Part shown: one piece after another, positions 1 to 29,228 of the stretch
Position numbering within the stretch: the stretch's first letter is position 1
Layout of the letters: each line of letters begins with the position of its first letter
Assembly (NCBI GenBank): GCA_013398295.1
Contig: VZSF01001145.1
Location: 1,454,081-1,518,080, forward strand
Reading direction: 5' to 3'
DNA length: 64,000 bases
DNA from: Chionis minor
Taxonomy: Eukaryota; Chordata; Aves; Charadriiformes; Chionididae
Program-made: the position numbers and the translations under genes
Notes under the pieces: generated by a model
What the model saw: only the letters and a program-made list of their open reading frames with translations
Told to the model about the DNA's origin: nothing
Databases searched by the model: none

Positions 1-2117
1 TGTTATATGTTAAGTTTGGCTAAGCCAGATCAACCTTACTCACCTGGCAAGAACAAACTGCTCTTTGTGCCTGCGTGGCAGGGTGAATCAGCACAGGGGC
101 AGAGGAATGCCAGAGCCAGCACAAACTCTGTACCCAGGTTGAGAGTGGATTGATCTTCCCATTTTGTCAACAGCAAGCTGTTATCTCAGCTACTCTGTAA
201 TTTCCTAACATGTAATTCTAGCCTCTAACGCAGAATTCGGCACCCAGAATCATGCAGCCACCATGACCAGCCTGATTGTCCCCCATTCATCAGCGTGGCA
301 CTTCGCTAGGGTTAACACTTTGCAGTTACCACCCAGTTCAACAAGCAAGTTTGTCTGTTCAAACAAAGCAGGTTCAAACACCTCCCTCTGTACTGAAGCA
401 GAGAGGATAAGAGTTGGCTGCCAGAGAGGCTTTGACATGGGGCAAACACAGGCTTGTACAGAAGGACTTTGAGCTGTTTGCAAACAGAGCTGGTTGTCCC
501 TGCAACTTGAAAGAAAATCCATTTCTAAAATGTCCAACACCGCCTTTTGATGCATAGGCAAGGCTCAGCACACTGTAAATGAAAGATCCTGCATTTACTG
601 ACACCGTAACTCACCAGCGGATTCAGATAAATTGCTAACAGAAAGCCCCGTTACCTGGAAGTGGAAATGTTTGCGTTCCTCCAGGCACACGCACTGCAAG
701 GGGTGTTTCAAGCCAAAGCCACCAGCCATCGCTGTGAGGATACAAACAGGTTTATTGCCCCCTCCATTCTTAACCTCTGGGCTAACGCTCCCCACTCCAG
801 TGGGATTTGAGAAATGCCCACATGTAAGGATGGGCTTCCTGAATCAGCGTGAAACCCTCGTGACTGTTTGTCGTTTCAGGCAGCAGTCAAACATTTAGGA
901 TACTGAAAGAAGAAACCCCAAACCCAGTCAGCTGCTCCTTCAGTTTTACCGTTAATGCATCGTGGAAGAACACAGGACTTATGTCCAATTCTCTCTGAAG
1001 TGTATCACCCACTAGAGGTGTGTATTTACACTCTAATACATGTAACTTGCAGGAAAGATCGTTGCCGGCTAGCAGAAAACAACTGTATAGCAATCACGTG
1101 CTGCTCTTAATAGTGAGTCACCTGCTCTGTACAGAAAGGTAAGGCCTTACCGTGCTGAGATAAGCCTGGCTAATGATAATAGCGTCTTTGTTGAAATACC
1201 ACGCCATTGTTCAAAGGCTGGTGTGCCGAGCCAGGGAAAACAAACGTTTCTGGCCCTGAAAAATCACAGTAGAATCACAACGGTTGGCAACAGAACAAGT
1301 CAGTCACGCACAGAATTAAAAAAAAAAAGAAAAAAGAAAAGAAAAAGCCAACAGCAGCTTTTCTGCTGTGCAAATAATAAAAAAAAGAGATTTTCTCTAC
1401 GTATTGTTGTCTGGTCTTGGAGCGAGGCGTAAGTGCTAAATACCTGCACTTCTAATTTATCGTGGTGGGACAGCAGCCTGGAGAGAAACTGGGATGCCTG
1501 TGCATGGTCCTAATGTGGCACCCGTGTGCAGAGGTACTTGGGAGGGCGATCTGCCACTCTAATATTTTTCACAAATGGTTTAGCAAGTGCCAACCCAGGA
1601 TAGAGGAGGAAAAAAATATGGGGGAAAAAGGCAGAAAGCTCTGCGTGCTTCCTGGCAGAAACACCTACATCGGGTTTTATCCTGGCCTTCTTGCAGGGTG
1701 GGATAAGGAGTGCTGGTTGGCAGCGGCGTGGTCAGGGGACCAGCGTCTTTGGTCACGTCCATGTTCCCCCTTGGGAGTCCTGTGACACGGCATCGCTCCC
1801 AGCCGGGGCAGGCCCTGCATCGCCACTCCTCAACCCTCCGCCATACAGAACAACTTTCCAGCGAGATCGTGCTGGGGAGTTTTAGAAGAAGTCCAAGGAA
1901 AGCTCTTCCTCACCACCTCTGGAAGCCCAGGCAAAGCTCCAGGAACCCCCCGGAGCCCACCGCCTCCCCTAGCGCCCTGCGGGAGCTCCCCCTCCCGCCC
2001 GGTCTCCTCCCCCCGCACTTCCAGGTGGGACGTTCCCCATTCCTCCGCACTTTACGGGAAAGCCTCCCCACCCCTGCCAAACCCGGCGTATCGGTGTATA
2101 TATATATAAAATACATA
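1..2117. other. Intergenic sequence upstream of RPIA, ending at a gap
   Basis: I see no recognisable coding exon here; the short ORFs on both strands lack family resemblance. There is an A-rich stretch around 1318-1350. GC content rises from about 1790. A short TATATATATA run at 2097-2108 lies directly before the N at 2118. The gap probably hides the RPIA promoter and 5' exon sequence, because a promoter-like fragment sits out of place further downstream (2829-3103). Confidence 0.6.
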
Positions 2118-2118
2118 N
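2118..2118. other. Assembly gap (single N) just upstream of the RPIA start
   Basis: A single N stands at this position, 24 bases before the RPIA ATG. The eight codons between N and ATG are open and in frame (S-R-G-R-L-G-G-T), so the coding sequence may continue 5' into missing sequence. A single N is probably a placeholder of unknown length. Confidence 0.9.
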
Positions 2119-2142
2119 TCCCGCGGGCGGCTCGGCGGCACC

Positions 2143-17799
<15,657 letters not shown>

Positions 17800-18905
17800 G
17801 ACCAGCGCACTGCCTGCTCTGCTTCGCCTTCGGCCAGTTTGATTCAGCTGTTTTAACGGTGCCAACCTGATGTTTTGCCTTAACAAGCAGCGGTTATCGC
17901 AAAAGACAGATGGGAAGTTGATCAGAGTCCGCTGATGTGATACTGAATGTCTTTTTTAAAAAAACAAAAAAAAATTATATTCTATTTCTATATATATTTT
18001 TACTTTACAGGAATGTTGTCTTTTTTAAAAGAATCATTTAAACAAATTGCTTTAACATTTTTATTTTATTTTCTAAGAAATACTTACCAAAAAAGAATAC
18101 TCTTTGATTTGTGTTTTGTTTGTTTTTTCTTTTTTCTTTTTTCGAAAAGAACTTGAACCCTTCTGGTTGCTCATAGTACTTAGTGATTGAGGTCAGAAAT
18201 ACAATCCTAATGCATTGTTCCTAACCACCCTGGCTGGGAGGGTGATGCACGTAACAGGAGCGCATCCAGTCGGGACCTGCTGATGCCTTATTTGGAACCT
18301 TTTTGGTTCAGTATTTTATGCCTTTTATTTTTCTATACCACTGTTTTTTAATAGTTCAGGATGTCTAGTTGTCCTCTGTGCACACAACAATTTTCTGAGC
18401 CTAGGGTGATCTCTACAGCCCTCTGTCTGGGACATTAATAAGGGCCTTTTCTTGGCCTCTGTATGGAGGAGATGCTCATCCTTTGAGCCAAATTCTGCTC
18501 TCCATTAATTCAGTACCTCTGATTAAAGTCTGTTCCTGAAGCTGGAGATGTCTGGGACTTCGTCCTTGTAAACCGAGAGCAGAACCGGGTCCTTGTTGAA
18601 GTTTACAGAAGCCAATTTGAGCAGCTTAGGGTAGCGTGGAATAATGTTCAGTGGCAAACTATTTAATTTGGAATGAAGGTTAACTATCACCCCTCGCAGC
18701 TGGTTGATTTGTGGAAGGATAGAGCAGAACGCACAGGAAAACTGAGTCTTCCTGCCTAAATTTTCTACATGTAGCAGGAGAGAGACACTCGTTCAGTATC
18801 TTGTTCTCGGTGTATAGGTGCTTTGCATGGTTCTGGTGTCAAAATGCAAGCCCTCTCTTTGTGTTGTAGACACTGAAATAAAGAGCTGTTATACCAGATT
18901 TGGTG
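17800..18905 (+). other. RPIA: RPIA 3' untranslated region
   Basis: About 1.1 kb of non-coding sequence after the stop, with a long A/T-rich part (17950-18150) and no further exon. It ends at the polyadenylation signal at 18877. A variant ATTAAA at 18522-18527 could give a shorter form. Confidence 0.7.
18877..18882 (+). terminator. RPIA: RPIA polyadenylation signal AATAAA
   Basis: Canonical AATAAA about 1.08 kb after the stop codon, followed within 30-40 bases by a GT-rich stretch (TTTGGTGGTAATGTGGTC), the usual downstream element. Confidence 0.75.
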
Positions 18906-20879
18906 GTAATGTGGTCTTTAAACTATTTCATGGACAACAGGGCAGATCACTGTCAGACTAACTTCTGCTGTACTTTTCCCCTTACAAGGGCCCTTCACCC
19001 AGGCCAAACTCACTCTTCTGCATTTGATTTCTTGTTGCTTAAGGTAAATAAATTATATTATTTTTAAATTAACCAAATTCTTTTATCTACTCTTGTTAGC
19101 TGCAGTACTTGCCTTGAGACTGACTTAAATTTGCATGTCTAAAACCTGCACACCTAAATACAGCTTTTTTTTTTTTTTTTTTTTACAAAAAGGAGCTGAT
19201 TTTACGTCTTTAAATCTTCCCCTTCCTGCACGTCTATTCTGCTAATTCTGAAGCGCTTGTACTGAGCAAACTGGCTGCCATCCAGCCAACAACTTGTTGG
19301 AGACACTGGCATATCTCTTCCCAAAAACCTGATGCTGCTTGCAAAACCCTAGTTCTTGCCATGGGCTGTTTTCAGATGCGTCTTGGGCTCCTAATGTAAT
19401 CCTAGATAAACAGAGAGCAATCGAGCAAAGCTTTGTGCCCAAGCGCCTTCTCACTCAGCATGCTTCTGGAAATGAGATTAGCGGGAGCAAATGTTGCTGT
19501 TGCCTCTCTTCTCTCTGAAATCAAACAGCTCCTTCTCAAAAAAGCCAATAAAACCATTACCGCACCATTACTTTCTGGCCCTGGACCAGATGTGATCTCA
19601 TTCAGCTTTGCGCTTAGCAGGGGCTTGTTAAATGTAAGCGTGAAGGTGGCAGGTCTGACACTGGAGCTTCTCCGGGTGCTTGGGATGCAGGAAGCACTGG
19701 TGGGTGCTATCGCATCAGATGCCCCTGCTGGGGTGGGTCTTGGGCTGTGGGTTACAGGTGCAGAGTTTACTCTGCTACAGAGCTGGGATTAAAATCTCTG
19801 AAGTGCTGGAAAAAAATTTGGTGTCTGACCAGTTCTGGAGGCTTTGTGTAGTTTTCTTTCTTGCACACTCCCCCAGCTCGTATTTCCAGAGTCAGTAAAT
19901 GGATTTTTGAGTTAAGGGTGCGTTAAGAAAGGTGTGGTCCTTTCCCTCAGAGGCTGCCAGGTGCTCTGACCTGTCATGACCATCCCCATCTTCATCTGCA
20001 GCACCTTGGTGTCTGCAGAGTTGTTTGTTTTATACTCCTCCTGCAATTGCTGTTGCACAGAATTCCTCTCCCCCCGCCCCAAATACGTTATCACTGAGGT
20101 GTTGCCACCATCGCTGATGGGCTGGGCCTTGGCTGGCAGTGGGTCCATCTTGGAGCCAGGTGGCATTGGCTGTATTGGACATGGGGAAGGCTTCTAGCAG
20201 CTTCTTACAGAAGCCACCCATGTAGCCCCTCCGCTATTAAAACCTTGCCACACAAATCCAAAACACCATGGTAGACGGTCAGATAAGGGCAGGCACTGCA
20301 GGTACCCACAACTTTCCTGGATAGGAGCAGCTCAGCTGTGCCCACACTGGTGGGCTGCTCCCAAAAACTCTTGGGTTTGAGTTTGTTGAATTTAATTTTA
20401 ACACCTTGCACGGTTTGCACTGTGGCATTTGCTTTGGACTTTCAGGTGGTCTTCAAAAGACCCTTACGAAGCCTTCAAAAATGGGGCTGCCACCTCTTTC
20501 CCACCCTACTCCCTTGCAGCACTGAAGAAGGGCGGGGACATAGTTTTAGAAGGTGGCATTGCGAAAAAAAACCCAAAAATCAAAAGCAGGTTGAAGGAGG
20601 TGTCCTTTTAAAGCCCAAGGCAGGATGGTTGTGGCTATTCCGGGTGCATTCCCGCAGCAGGTCCTGTTACCTGATGCTAACCACAGACCGGCTCCTGCAC
20701 GCAAACCCTGGCGTTGCCTTGTGGACCATGCGCAGCGGGTAATGCACAACTGATTTACCATTAGCGCTGAATTATGGATTAACTTGGCCCTGGAGAAAAC
20801 AAACGTTTCAAGAAAGAGCAACAGCAGCACTAAAATTAATGAGCAAGAGAGGTAATGAAACAGTAGTCCCAGTCCAAAA
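18906..20879. other. Intergenic, no gene seen
   Basis: Contains a T tract of about 20 at 19165-19184. The short ORFs on both strands have no recognisable family features. Confidence 0.5.
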
Positions 20880-22760
20880 AAATAAGCAATATAAATATAA
20901 TAAGAGAGTGCTTCAGATTCTATTTAATTAACCTTTGGTTAATAGGTTAAATAATTAAGCTGAATTAATTAAACTAAGTAGAAAGAAATTAAGTGTTTAG
21001 TTAAACTGAATCACCTTGTTCCACGTTACAAAGCAAGTATTACTGTCTGTCAGGTTTTTATTATTGTCAGTACAGAATGGGATTTATGATCTGACCTAAT
21101 TATTATTCTGAGAAATGTGACAGAAAAAGAGATGAAAATAATTAAGCAGGCAGCATAGACCAAACCTAATGATTATAGCCAGTGATAGGGAAAAAATGAG
21201 CATGTTATAACCAGTGAGAACAATTAGCTGTAATGAATATTAGTAAGCTGTCACAAGTATTAATATCTTTTAAATATAAAGCCAGATCCATCTTGTAACC
21301 AGCGAAAACCTTCCCATTACTTATCTGGGTAAAGTTAGTTAAGTCTGGACAAACTTTTAATTTAGCTGGTTTTAACTGGAAATTGTGTAGTGATGTTGGC
21401 TTTGGTCCAGCTGCACTGGGAAAGGAGGAGGAAAAAGAATGAAGTCCTCATTTTCAGAGTGATTTTTCAAATTTATCAACCCTTGTGAATCCTCCAGAAT
21501 TTCTTTGCAATTTTATTTTACTGAGTACATTAACAAAAAGATTATGCATTTCAGCTTGAAGATGAATTTAAAGATCCATAAACTGCCATGTTTTGTACTA
21601 GAATGTCTAAAGTTTATTCATTTCAACTTTAATGAGAGTTTTATGATCCTTATATCTCATCAGGATCTGAGCTGTTAAAAGCCCCTATATAATTACAGAA
21701 ATTTACAGGTCAGCTAGTTAGATGTCTTGAATCTCTTGTGGGATTTACGTCCTGACAGGGCACTATAAATTACCATGAAATTCCCTAATGAAAATTTTTC
21801 TGTAGCAGAGTTTTTGTAACATCAGCTCTGTAGGAAAATTGATACCAGATATTTATTGCTTGCAATTTAGTAGACTCTCCTATTTGTATTTTTACAGCTA
21901 CTGATACAATCATCTTTTAAACCCCCCTTAATTACACTTGCAGCCTTGTGAAAATAACATCAGGTCATTGAGGTAAATGTAGTGAGCAAAACAGAGAAGG
22001 ATCAGTGACTTGGCTTTGACTATAAGAAACCGCATTAAGTTTTTAATGAAAAAAGTAGACTTTTTCAAGAATGTTTTACTGTAAGATAAGTTTTCTAACA
22101 TAAATGATCAATAATGTTGAAAAGTTAAATGATGCTGATGATTTATATTGTTTCTGGAAGTCAACAGCAGAAAGATGAAATTCAGTGGAAGAAAAAAAAG
22201 CCAACCATCTCACATCTGTAAACCTCCCTGCAGTTTAATATCCAAGTGGGGTGTTGAATTAGCAATATTCTTAATCACGTTCATCACATACTGTATTGTT
22301 AAAAACGTGTGCACATAAATTCGATGATGCAAAAAAAACCCACAGAAGGTGAAGAGCCTGCTAACTGGAACGGTCCTTTAATTGTACACCAATTTCCCTC
22401 GGGGTGGTCTTCCAGTGCAGGGTTAATTAAAAAAAAATACTAACATCAAGTATCTTTCTACTTCTGATGTCTCACAGGTTTGTGTAATCTCTTACTGAAG
22501 CAATTACTGGAATGCCTTATAGATCAAAATCATTAATTAAACATTAATTCCCTTAAAACATTTTCAAAGCCTTCGTTTCAGTAACTTGTAAGTTATTTGC
22601 CTGCCACAGTGCACTGTCATCATGTAATTAGTATTTAATAACCTGTACAGTTTAATCCCAATGTAATGTATTTGGCAATGACAAATTACATTGAAAAACT
22701 CCACTGTAAATCTAGATGGTACACTGTGATGCTTTTCTTACTATCTTAATTCCTTGCTGA
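20880..22760. other. AT-rich, ORF-free block with dense TTAATTAA/ATTA motifs
   Basis: No frame on either strand is open for 60 codons between about 20830 and 23069. TTAATTAA octamers occur at 20924, 20965, 22423 and 22533, and many further ATTA/TAAT cores are present. The composition contrasts with the GC-richer flanks. Such blocks between genes are often conserved enhancers bound by homeodomain or POU factors, or simply AT-rich spacer. Conservation cannot be judged from one sequence. Confidence 0.4.
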
Positions 22761-25700
22761 AAAAAAGACAGTCTTGCCTTCCTTTAATCCTTGCATGAGT
22801 TGTTTTTTAAAGGGGAGATTATAATTCTCTTCTTTACTTTTATATACAGCTTAGTGAGGGCTGGACCAGATCAGTGAGGAGTCAAATCCTACAGTTCCTA
22901 ACTAATGTACTAAAATCTTGTATAATTGAAGAGCAAACAGCTATTTATCATTTCTCTCTACTGAGATGCTCAGATGGCTTCAGGATATGATCCACTATAC
23001 GACCATGGTTGTGGTGTACCGTTTATGAAGAACTTTCTTCCATCCTTGTTTGAGAGTTCAAGCAACCCGTGTTGACTGTGGCCAGGGTTTTGAGGTCTGC
23101 ACCGTGTGTTTTTCCGGAGGCTCTGCATTTTTCCTGTGCACTTGCTGATGTGACAAGCCCTAGCTATCTACAGCCTTTTCAAACATGCTATCACGCAAGC
23201 TCCCTCCCTGGGCTCTCCTGGGCAGGAGGCTCCCCAACAGCCCATGGCCACTACTGCTCCCTCACCTGACCTGTGGAAGCTTGTCAAAGGGTTGTTGTGG
23301 GTGCAGGAGATATTATTGCACAGAGGTCCATGTGCCCCATGTGTCCCGAGGTTTGGGAGGGATACCTGGGCTGGAAGGATTCATCCCTGAACTACCCCCC
23401 CTTCTCTGCTCCCCTGCAATGACCTGGAGAAATGTCCACCAGAGAACTGGTGGCATGAGCCTCTCTAGTGGCCCACAGTTAATGACGTTTCTTTACACAT
23501 GATAGTGAAGTCAGATGGCACTGGCTTCCCCATAAACAGCTCAAGGTCCCCAAGGATGGGAGTTTTGTATTTAGGTTGGTCTTCATGCCTTCAACATGGT
23601 GATTCACACCAGCTGGATACTGGAAGTGGAAGGGTATCAGACAGTTTTATGTGGGGTTGGAGAGATGACTTTTTATTAAAAAATTTTGGTTTTTAACTTG
23701 AATAGAAATGAGTGTTTCAGAGGAACTAGATCCTTCTTACTATCATGCTTCTCTGTGATAGCCATTGCTGTAATTCATGCTCCGTGGGGCTCTCCTTGTA
23801 CTGAAACCCCTGCAGCAGTAGTTTCTGCAGGCATCCCTGGTAACTACAGAACTGTGAAGACCCATGAAGGGTCTCCTCCCTCCTCCACCCTCTTGCAGCA
23901 CCCCTTTCCTCCACGATGGAAAAACTGCTGAAGGCAATTAACAAACTGACTTTTAATCCAGAGGTTTGTTGTATGGGGACATGTGTTTTCCGGCACAGAT
24001 CTCCCCCATCCTGGTTATCCCAAGAGAGCAGGAAGCTGCATGCCCCCCAGCCTGGCTCCTTCACTCTGTCTGCAGGGACACTAGCTCATGGGACAGGTTG
24101 GGTTGATGACTTGGCACCTCTGATGCCTGCAAGTGCCTGTTGGGCTTCACTTCCAGTTCCTCGGATGCTCTGCCCGACTGGCACCATTGCCACAGCAGCA
24201 TCCAGGTTGGCCAAAGGCTGTCCCTTTTTTATGACTTTTAAAGCAAGTCAGCAAGAAACTTTTAGAAGATTGTAGAATAATCATTAGAAAAATCTTCTCT
24301 GCTCGCAGGATTGTACAGCTGGAGGTGCCAGCAATGTTTTGCCACATGTGTTAGCCAAAATCACATCAAAACATTATTCACAGGTTTGGTATTTTTTAAT
24401 CTATCCTGCCTGGGAAATTCCTTTCCTTACCGTTTTTCAACTAAATTAGTTTTGGGTCCTGTAAAAAAGATAGAAAAGATATGATGTTTCTTTTCTGGAA
24501 GTCAGATGGACATGTTTTTAAGCTCCCAGGCAGGCAGCATTTCACATGGGGGATCATGTGCCATTTCTATACGTGCTTCGTGTTTTAACACAGCTTTTAT
24601 ATTTGGCTTCATAAAAGTGGTGCAGTTACTAAATGCTTAATGTGAGTTCCTGTAGCTTATTTCAGTCATCCAGACTGGGAACATTTTGATTATAAAGGAA
24701 CAAATAAGCTTCATTCGGTCAATGACCACTTAGAAAACTTGAACATTGATGGATGAAATAATACTCGAAGTTCCAAACTGAATATTCGGTAAATGAGAGG
24801 GAAAAGAAACCTGATACATTTCCAGTCTTCATTTGACTAATTTAAGAGAAATGCATAAGATACAACCAGTGTGAGAGTCCACATTATGCAGTTACTCTGA
24901 GGTAGATGGCTGCCTTTCCCAAGAAAAATTGAGTGGAGATATTCATGCCCTAAGGCCTGTATTTACTGCTTGAGGAGTAAGTTAGGTATTTTTGGGATGC
25001 CATTAGTTACAGGATCAATATTGCTATTTAGCCAGATGGCTGGCCAAGCATGGACAAATATTGTCTGCTGTAATACATTTATCTGTCTATCGATCTATCT
25101 CTGCACCCAATTTGCTGATCAGACAGCTATAGCAGGACTAGGAGCAACTTATTCCTGGTTTTACTGCATCAGTAATAGGATTTGTCTCACATAACTTCCC
25201 ACTCAAAAGCTACGTGAGCAGTTAGCTTGAGCAAATGTGCAGCCCTATGGAAAGAGCCAAATGGATTCAACCCATCTATTTCAGGCAGGATCCATTACCC
25301 CCTGGGAGTGCCTACCCCAGATAAATGCAATCCACATCCACTCCTGCCTCCCAGTCTCTCAACATCAGAGAACCATGATAACACTTGCGCAAAGTATTGC
25401 ATTACTTAAAGCAGAAAATTCAATTAGGAGAGATGGGTCAAAGTGAAAAAAGGATACAAATTTTTCCCGAATTCAGAACATTCAATGGAGGATGCAGAGA
25501 GATTTTTTCAGATGTACTCCAGAAAATATACAGAGAACTTCACATCAACCCAAGCTGTTACTTACTTGCTAGGAAAGTGCGACCTAGTAAAAGGCTTATA
25601 CTGATCAGAGGGTGACGATCCACAGTTGCTCACCTCCACGCAAAGCAGGAACAACTCCAGTAAGCCGGGTGAAGCTAATGAACAAGAAATCAGTGTTAGC

Positions 25701-25808
25701 TGCAGACGGATCCAAAGATGGAAAAGGAACCTATTTTGAAATTTTGCATGAGATGTGGTTTTAAAAATCTAGCTGATTCATAGAAAAAGCCCTGACACAA
25801 CACATTTC
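22761..25808. other. Intergenic, no gene seen
   Basis: Mixed composition with scattered short ORFs and no splice-linked coding similarity that I recognise. Around 25080-25100 there is a small (ATCT)n-like tract. Confidence 0.5.
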
Positions 25809-26118
25809 ACAGAATCGTTGAATCATAGAATCATAGAATGTTAGGGGTTGGAAGGGACCTCTGGAGATCATCTGGTCCAACCCCCCTGGCCAGAGCAGGT
25901 CCACCTACAGCAGGTTGCACAGGATGATGTCCAGGCGGGTTTTGAATGTCTCCGGAGTTGAAGACTCCACCACCTCTCTGGGCAGCCTGTGCCAGTGCTC
26001 TGCCACCCTCAAAGTAAAGAAGTTTCTCCTCATGTTTAGACAGAACTTCCTATATTGAAGTTTGTACCCATTGCCTCTTGTCCTATCACTGGGCACCACT
26101 GAAAAAAGACTGGACTTG
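25809..26118 (-). mobile_element. CR1 LINE, 3' end, 5'-truncated
   Basis: The left edge has AATCATAGAATCATAGAATG, the reverse complement of the repeated ATTCTATGATTCT tail of CR1 elements, so the element lies on the minus strand with its 3' end at the left. The interior holds the familiar GGTTGGAAGGGACCTCTGGA and ATCATCTGGTCCAACCCC segments. Minus-strand translation at 25905-26099 gives the CR1 ORF2 C-terminal pattern [20 protein letters not shown] and RLPREVVES, ending at a stop. Only about 310 bp remain, the usual 5' truncation. It supports a sauropsid, most likely avian, source and is not a host gene. Confidence 0.93.
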
Positions 26119-29100
26119 TTCTACAGTGAGGTGTGCTCAAGGGGAGCATATGGATTTTCATGAGTTGAAAGGTCCCACAAAACCTGGGTGGGAGCAGGGG
26201 ATGCTTTCTGGGAACCAGCCAGGGCACAGCAGAAATACGACAGCTGATTTTTGCAGAGTAAGACGGAGAGCAATACACTGAAATTTACTGTTTACCTCCC
26301 CGTCAGATGGATGGCGAAGCGTGGCTGCGCTGGGGTGAGGCTGCTTGCCAGGCAGCCTGTCACTGCCTGCCTCCAGCACTTGCCACCATATCAGTTCTGC
26401 CATCGCCTTCGCCACCTGTGAAGGTCTGACTTAAAGCACTCAGATGCCAGCAGCCAGGTTGCTAGAGAGCATTGCTGGGTTGTGACCAAACCTGACCAGC
26501 CATGGGATTGGTTTTTTGTGATACAGTTCCAAGAAGACAAGAGAGATGAGGGCTCTCAATTTTCACCTGGCAATTCTAGTTGTCACCCCTGTTGATAAAC
26601 AGATGGTTTGAAACCATCCTGCTTTTCTGGAAATGGGCAAGGACTCTCCAGACAAATATATGCAATGCTTGGGGAGGTCTGCCTACACAGTGGAGGCAAA
26701 ATACACAATGTACCTTGGGTGTCTTGAAGGTGGTCACCTAGGGCACCTGTGAGCTCCACGTCCTGAGGATGAGCTAGTGCAAGTGGCATGGCTTGGGCTG
26801 TAGAAGGAAGGGGAGAAGGCTGCCTGGGTTTCACATGGTACATCTCCAGGCTGACACGGGATATATCTATAGCTATGAGTATTAGCGTTTTCCTCTAGGA
26901 ATTGCTGGATTGACTTCGGTAGAGCTGAGCTATATATTGAGGATACAAGGCGCGAAAAAGAAAGGTGGCTGTTTTTTATATACTCCCCTTGGGATAAATT
27001 ACGGGCTGAGTTTCTTTTCCATCTGGACATGAAGGGCATTCGGCACTGGGCTTCAGTAAGCTGTGATTTGGTATTATCTCAAAAGAAAGTGTCACTGAGC
27101 CTAGCAAAAATGCTCATTTAGCAGAGTGTGTAAGCATGAGTAGATCTATTGGCCTCAGTTGGCTTTAATCTGCATCTAAAGTCAGTCAGACAAAAAAGCA
27201 TTGCTTTAAAGTGCGGAAGAGGAATTTGACTAAAGCCACTGTAATAAATAAACTTGTGACAGGCAAGTCATGCAAATCAGGTGAATGTAGACAAACAGGG
27301 TGGGAACCACCTAGCCAGGCTTCAAGATGGGTGAGGCAGTTCAGACACCTTCGTGCCACTCTGGCTTCACGTTACAGTCCATCAGTGGAGACCCACCTCC
27401 TCCCCCATGATCCATCTCCTAACTCATGCTCCACATCCTTCTCTGTGGTCCACCTCCTCCTCTGCGGTCCACCCCCTCCTCTGTGGTCCACCCCAATGTG
27501 GAGAAAGCAGACCCAGCATGGCAGAAGGCCAGTGTGGATGAGAAGGGGACAGCGGGCTGACCTCAAAGGCAACAGGCAAGTGCACAGGAGATGGATGTGA
27601 GGAAGTAGAGGCAAGAGAAATATAAGGGCATCGCTCCAGCTTGTGGGGATAAAGGTGTTGGATGGATATCCAGTGAGCATATGACTTGGTCCCTGCAGCT
27701 AGGACCCTTGGGTGGCTTTGCCCTCCTGCACTCTCGGACGATGTGTTCAAGGTCTCCCGGTCTCCTCCATGGCTACATATGCTTTTCACATATAACAATT
27801 TACTTGTCATCTTTGACTCATTAAGACTTCTAAAATGATGACTATTTGAGCTCAGATTACAACCCTAGCTCTCCTTTATATAATATTTCCCTATTTTGTT
27901 TGCCCATAAGAATGATGTAAATAACTGAGAAACTGGCCATTTTAAAAATTATCTTCTGAATGTCTTTGTGTGTATCACTGCAGAAGGTATGAATTTCTTA
28001 CTACTGCACAAGTATATCTAATCAAAATCATATTTTCTTACCTGCAGATGTATGATGAGCAGTGTTTCGCTGTGGCCTTCTTCAGGACTTGGGCCCATCT
28101 AATTCTAAACCTGTGAATAATACCAGTGGTTTCCAACATTGCAAATATTTCTGTTTGACGGTAAATGTCCCTGGGTGTTTCAGTGGAGTGTGAGAGCAGA
28201 CAGCAAATAATCCTCTGCAGTACCCACTGAAGTGGTGTAACCAAGTGGAAACCCCACTGAGCCGAAAAATGCCCCTTGCTCAGGAAAAGCACTCTGCACC
28301 TGCGTGCTTCCAATGCCCCTTGGTGGGACATCTTCCCAGGGAGGTGGGAGAGCCTTCAGTGGGTTTCCTCTGTTACTCACTGGAGGTCTGATCATTCAAG
28401 GCAAAAGTGCCATTTATTTTTGTGGGCTTTTAAATTTTTTTCCTGTTAAATGCACTCAGCTTTTACAAAAGGACACTCAGGATATGAATGAATTTAACTG
28501 AAGAATTTAAGTGGTGGGACACAAAGTTCCTGGACTTTTACATTCCATCTCCATTTTAGGGTGAAGTTAAATGAGGTTTTTCCTTGGATTAATCCTTGCC
28601 TTGGAGGCAGAGTAGGAGCAGCCAGACAAGCCAAGCCTGGAAGACCATCCTGGTGTGTATACTAGGCTGGATGATGATAGACGTGTGTGAGAAGCAACGT
28701 GGAAAGCTTATAGCAGGTCTATATGGGTGGCAGTGTGGCACTGTGCAGGTGTGAGCTGTGCACGTCTGGTCTGCATGAAAATTCACCAGCACCTGGCTGG
28801 AGAGGACATGCCTGCAAGTTATCACAGTGGATATGTAGAAGTTTCCATGCTCTGTGTGGAAACAGCAAGGGGAATTAACGCTCCTCAGCCCCAGGCTGCC
28901 TAAAAGGAGCTCAATATAAAGCAGCTGGTTGGTGCTGGAAGTGACATGTGCCGCGGTGCTGGGCAGGGATGCGAGGCTCCAGTCGGCAGTTGTCGAGCAC
29001 GCAGATGTGATGCTGTGGAAGCGACAGAAAGTTGAAGCTGTGCGAGGCTGGTGTATATTGTACAAATTCAGCACAGTGAGAACACCTCCACCAAATGTGC

Positions 29101-29190
29101 TCACTGCTTTTTGTAAGGTGCAGTTTGTGCTGATGATCCCTTTTGTTTTCTTTTTTTCTTCTAACTTTTAAAATTGTTTGTAGTCTTTTA

Positions 29191-29228
<38 letters not shown>

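Noticed and set aside
25905..26099. 64-codon minus-strand ORF resembling a reverse-transcriptase tail
   Set aside because: It is the C-terminal remnant of CR1 ORF2 in a truncated LINE copy, annotated as a mobile element, not a host gene.
29074..29080. CACAGTG heptamer like an immunoglobulin recombination signal
   Set aside because: No nonamer at 12 or 23 bases and no V- or J-like coding sequence beside it. The heptamer is expected by chance.
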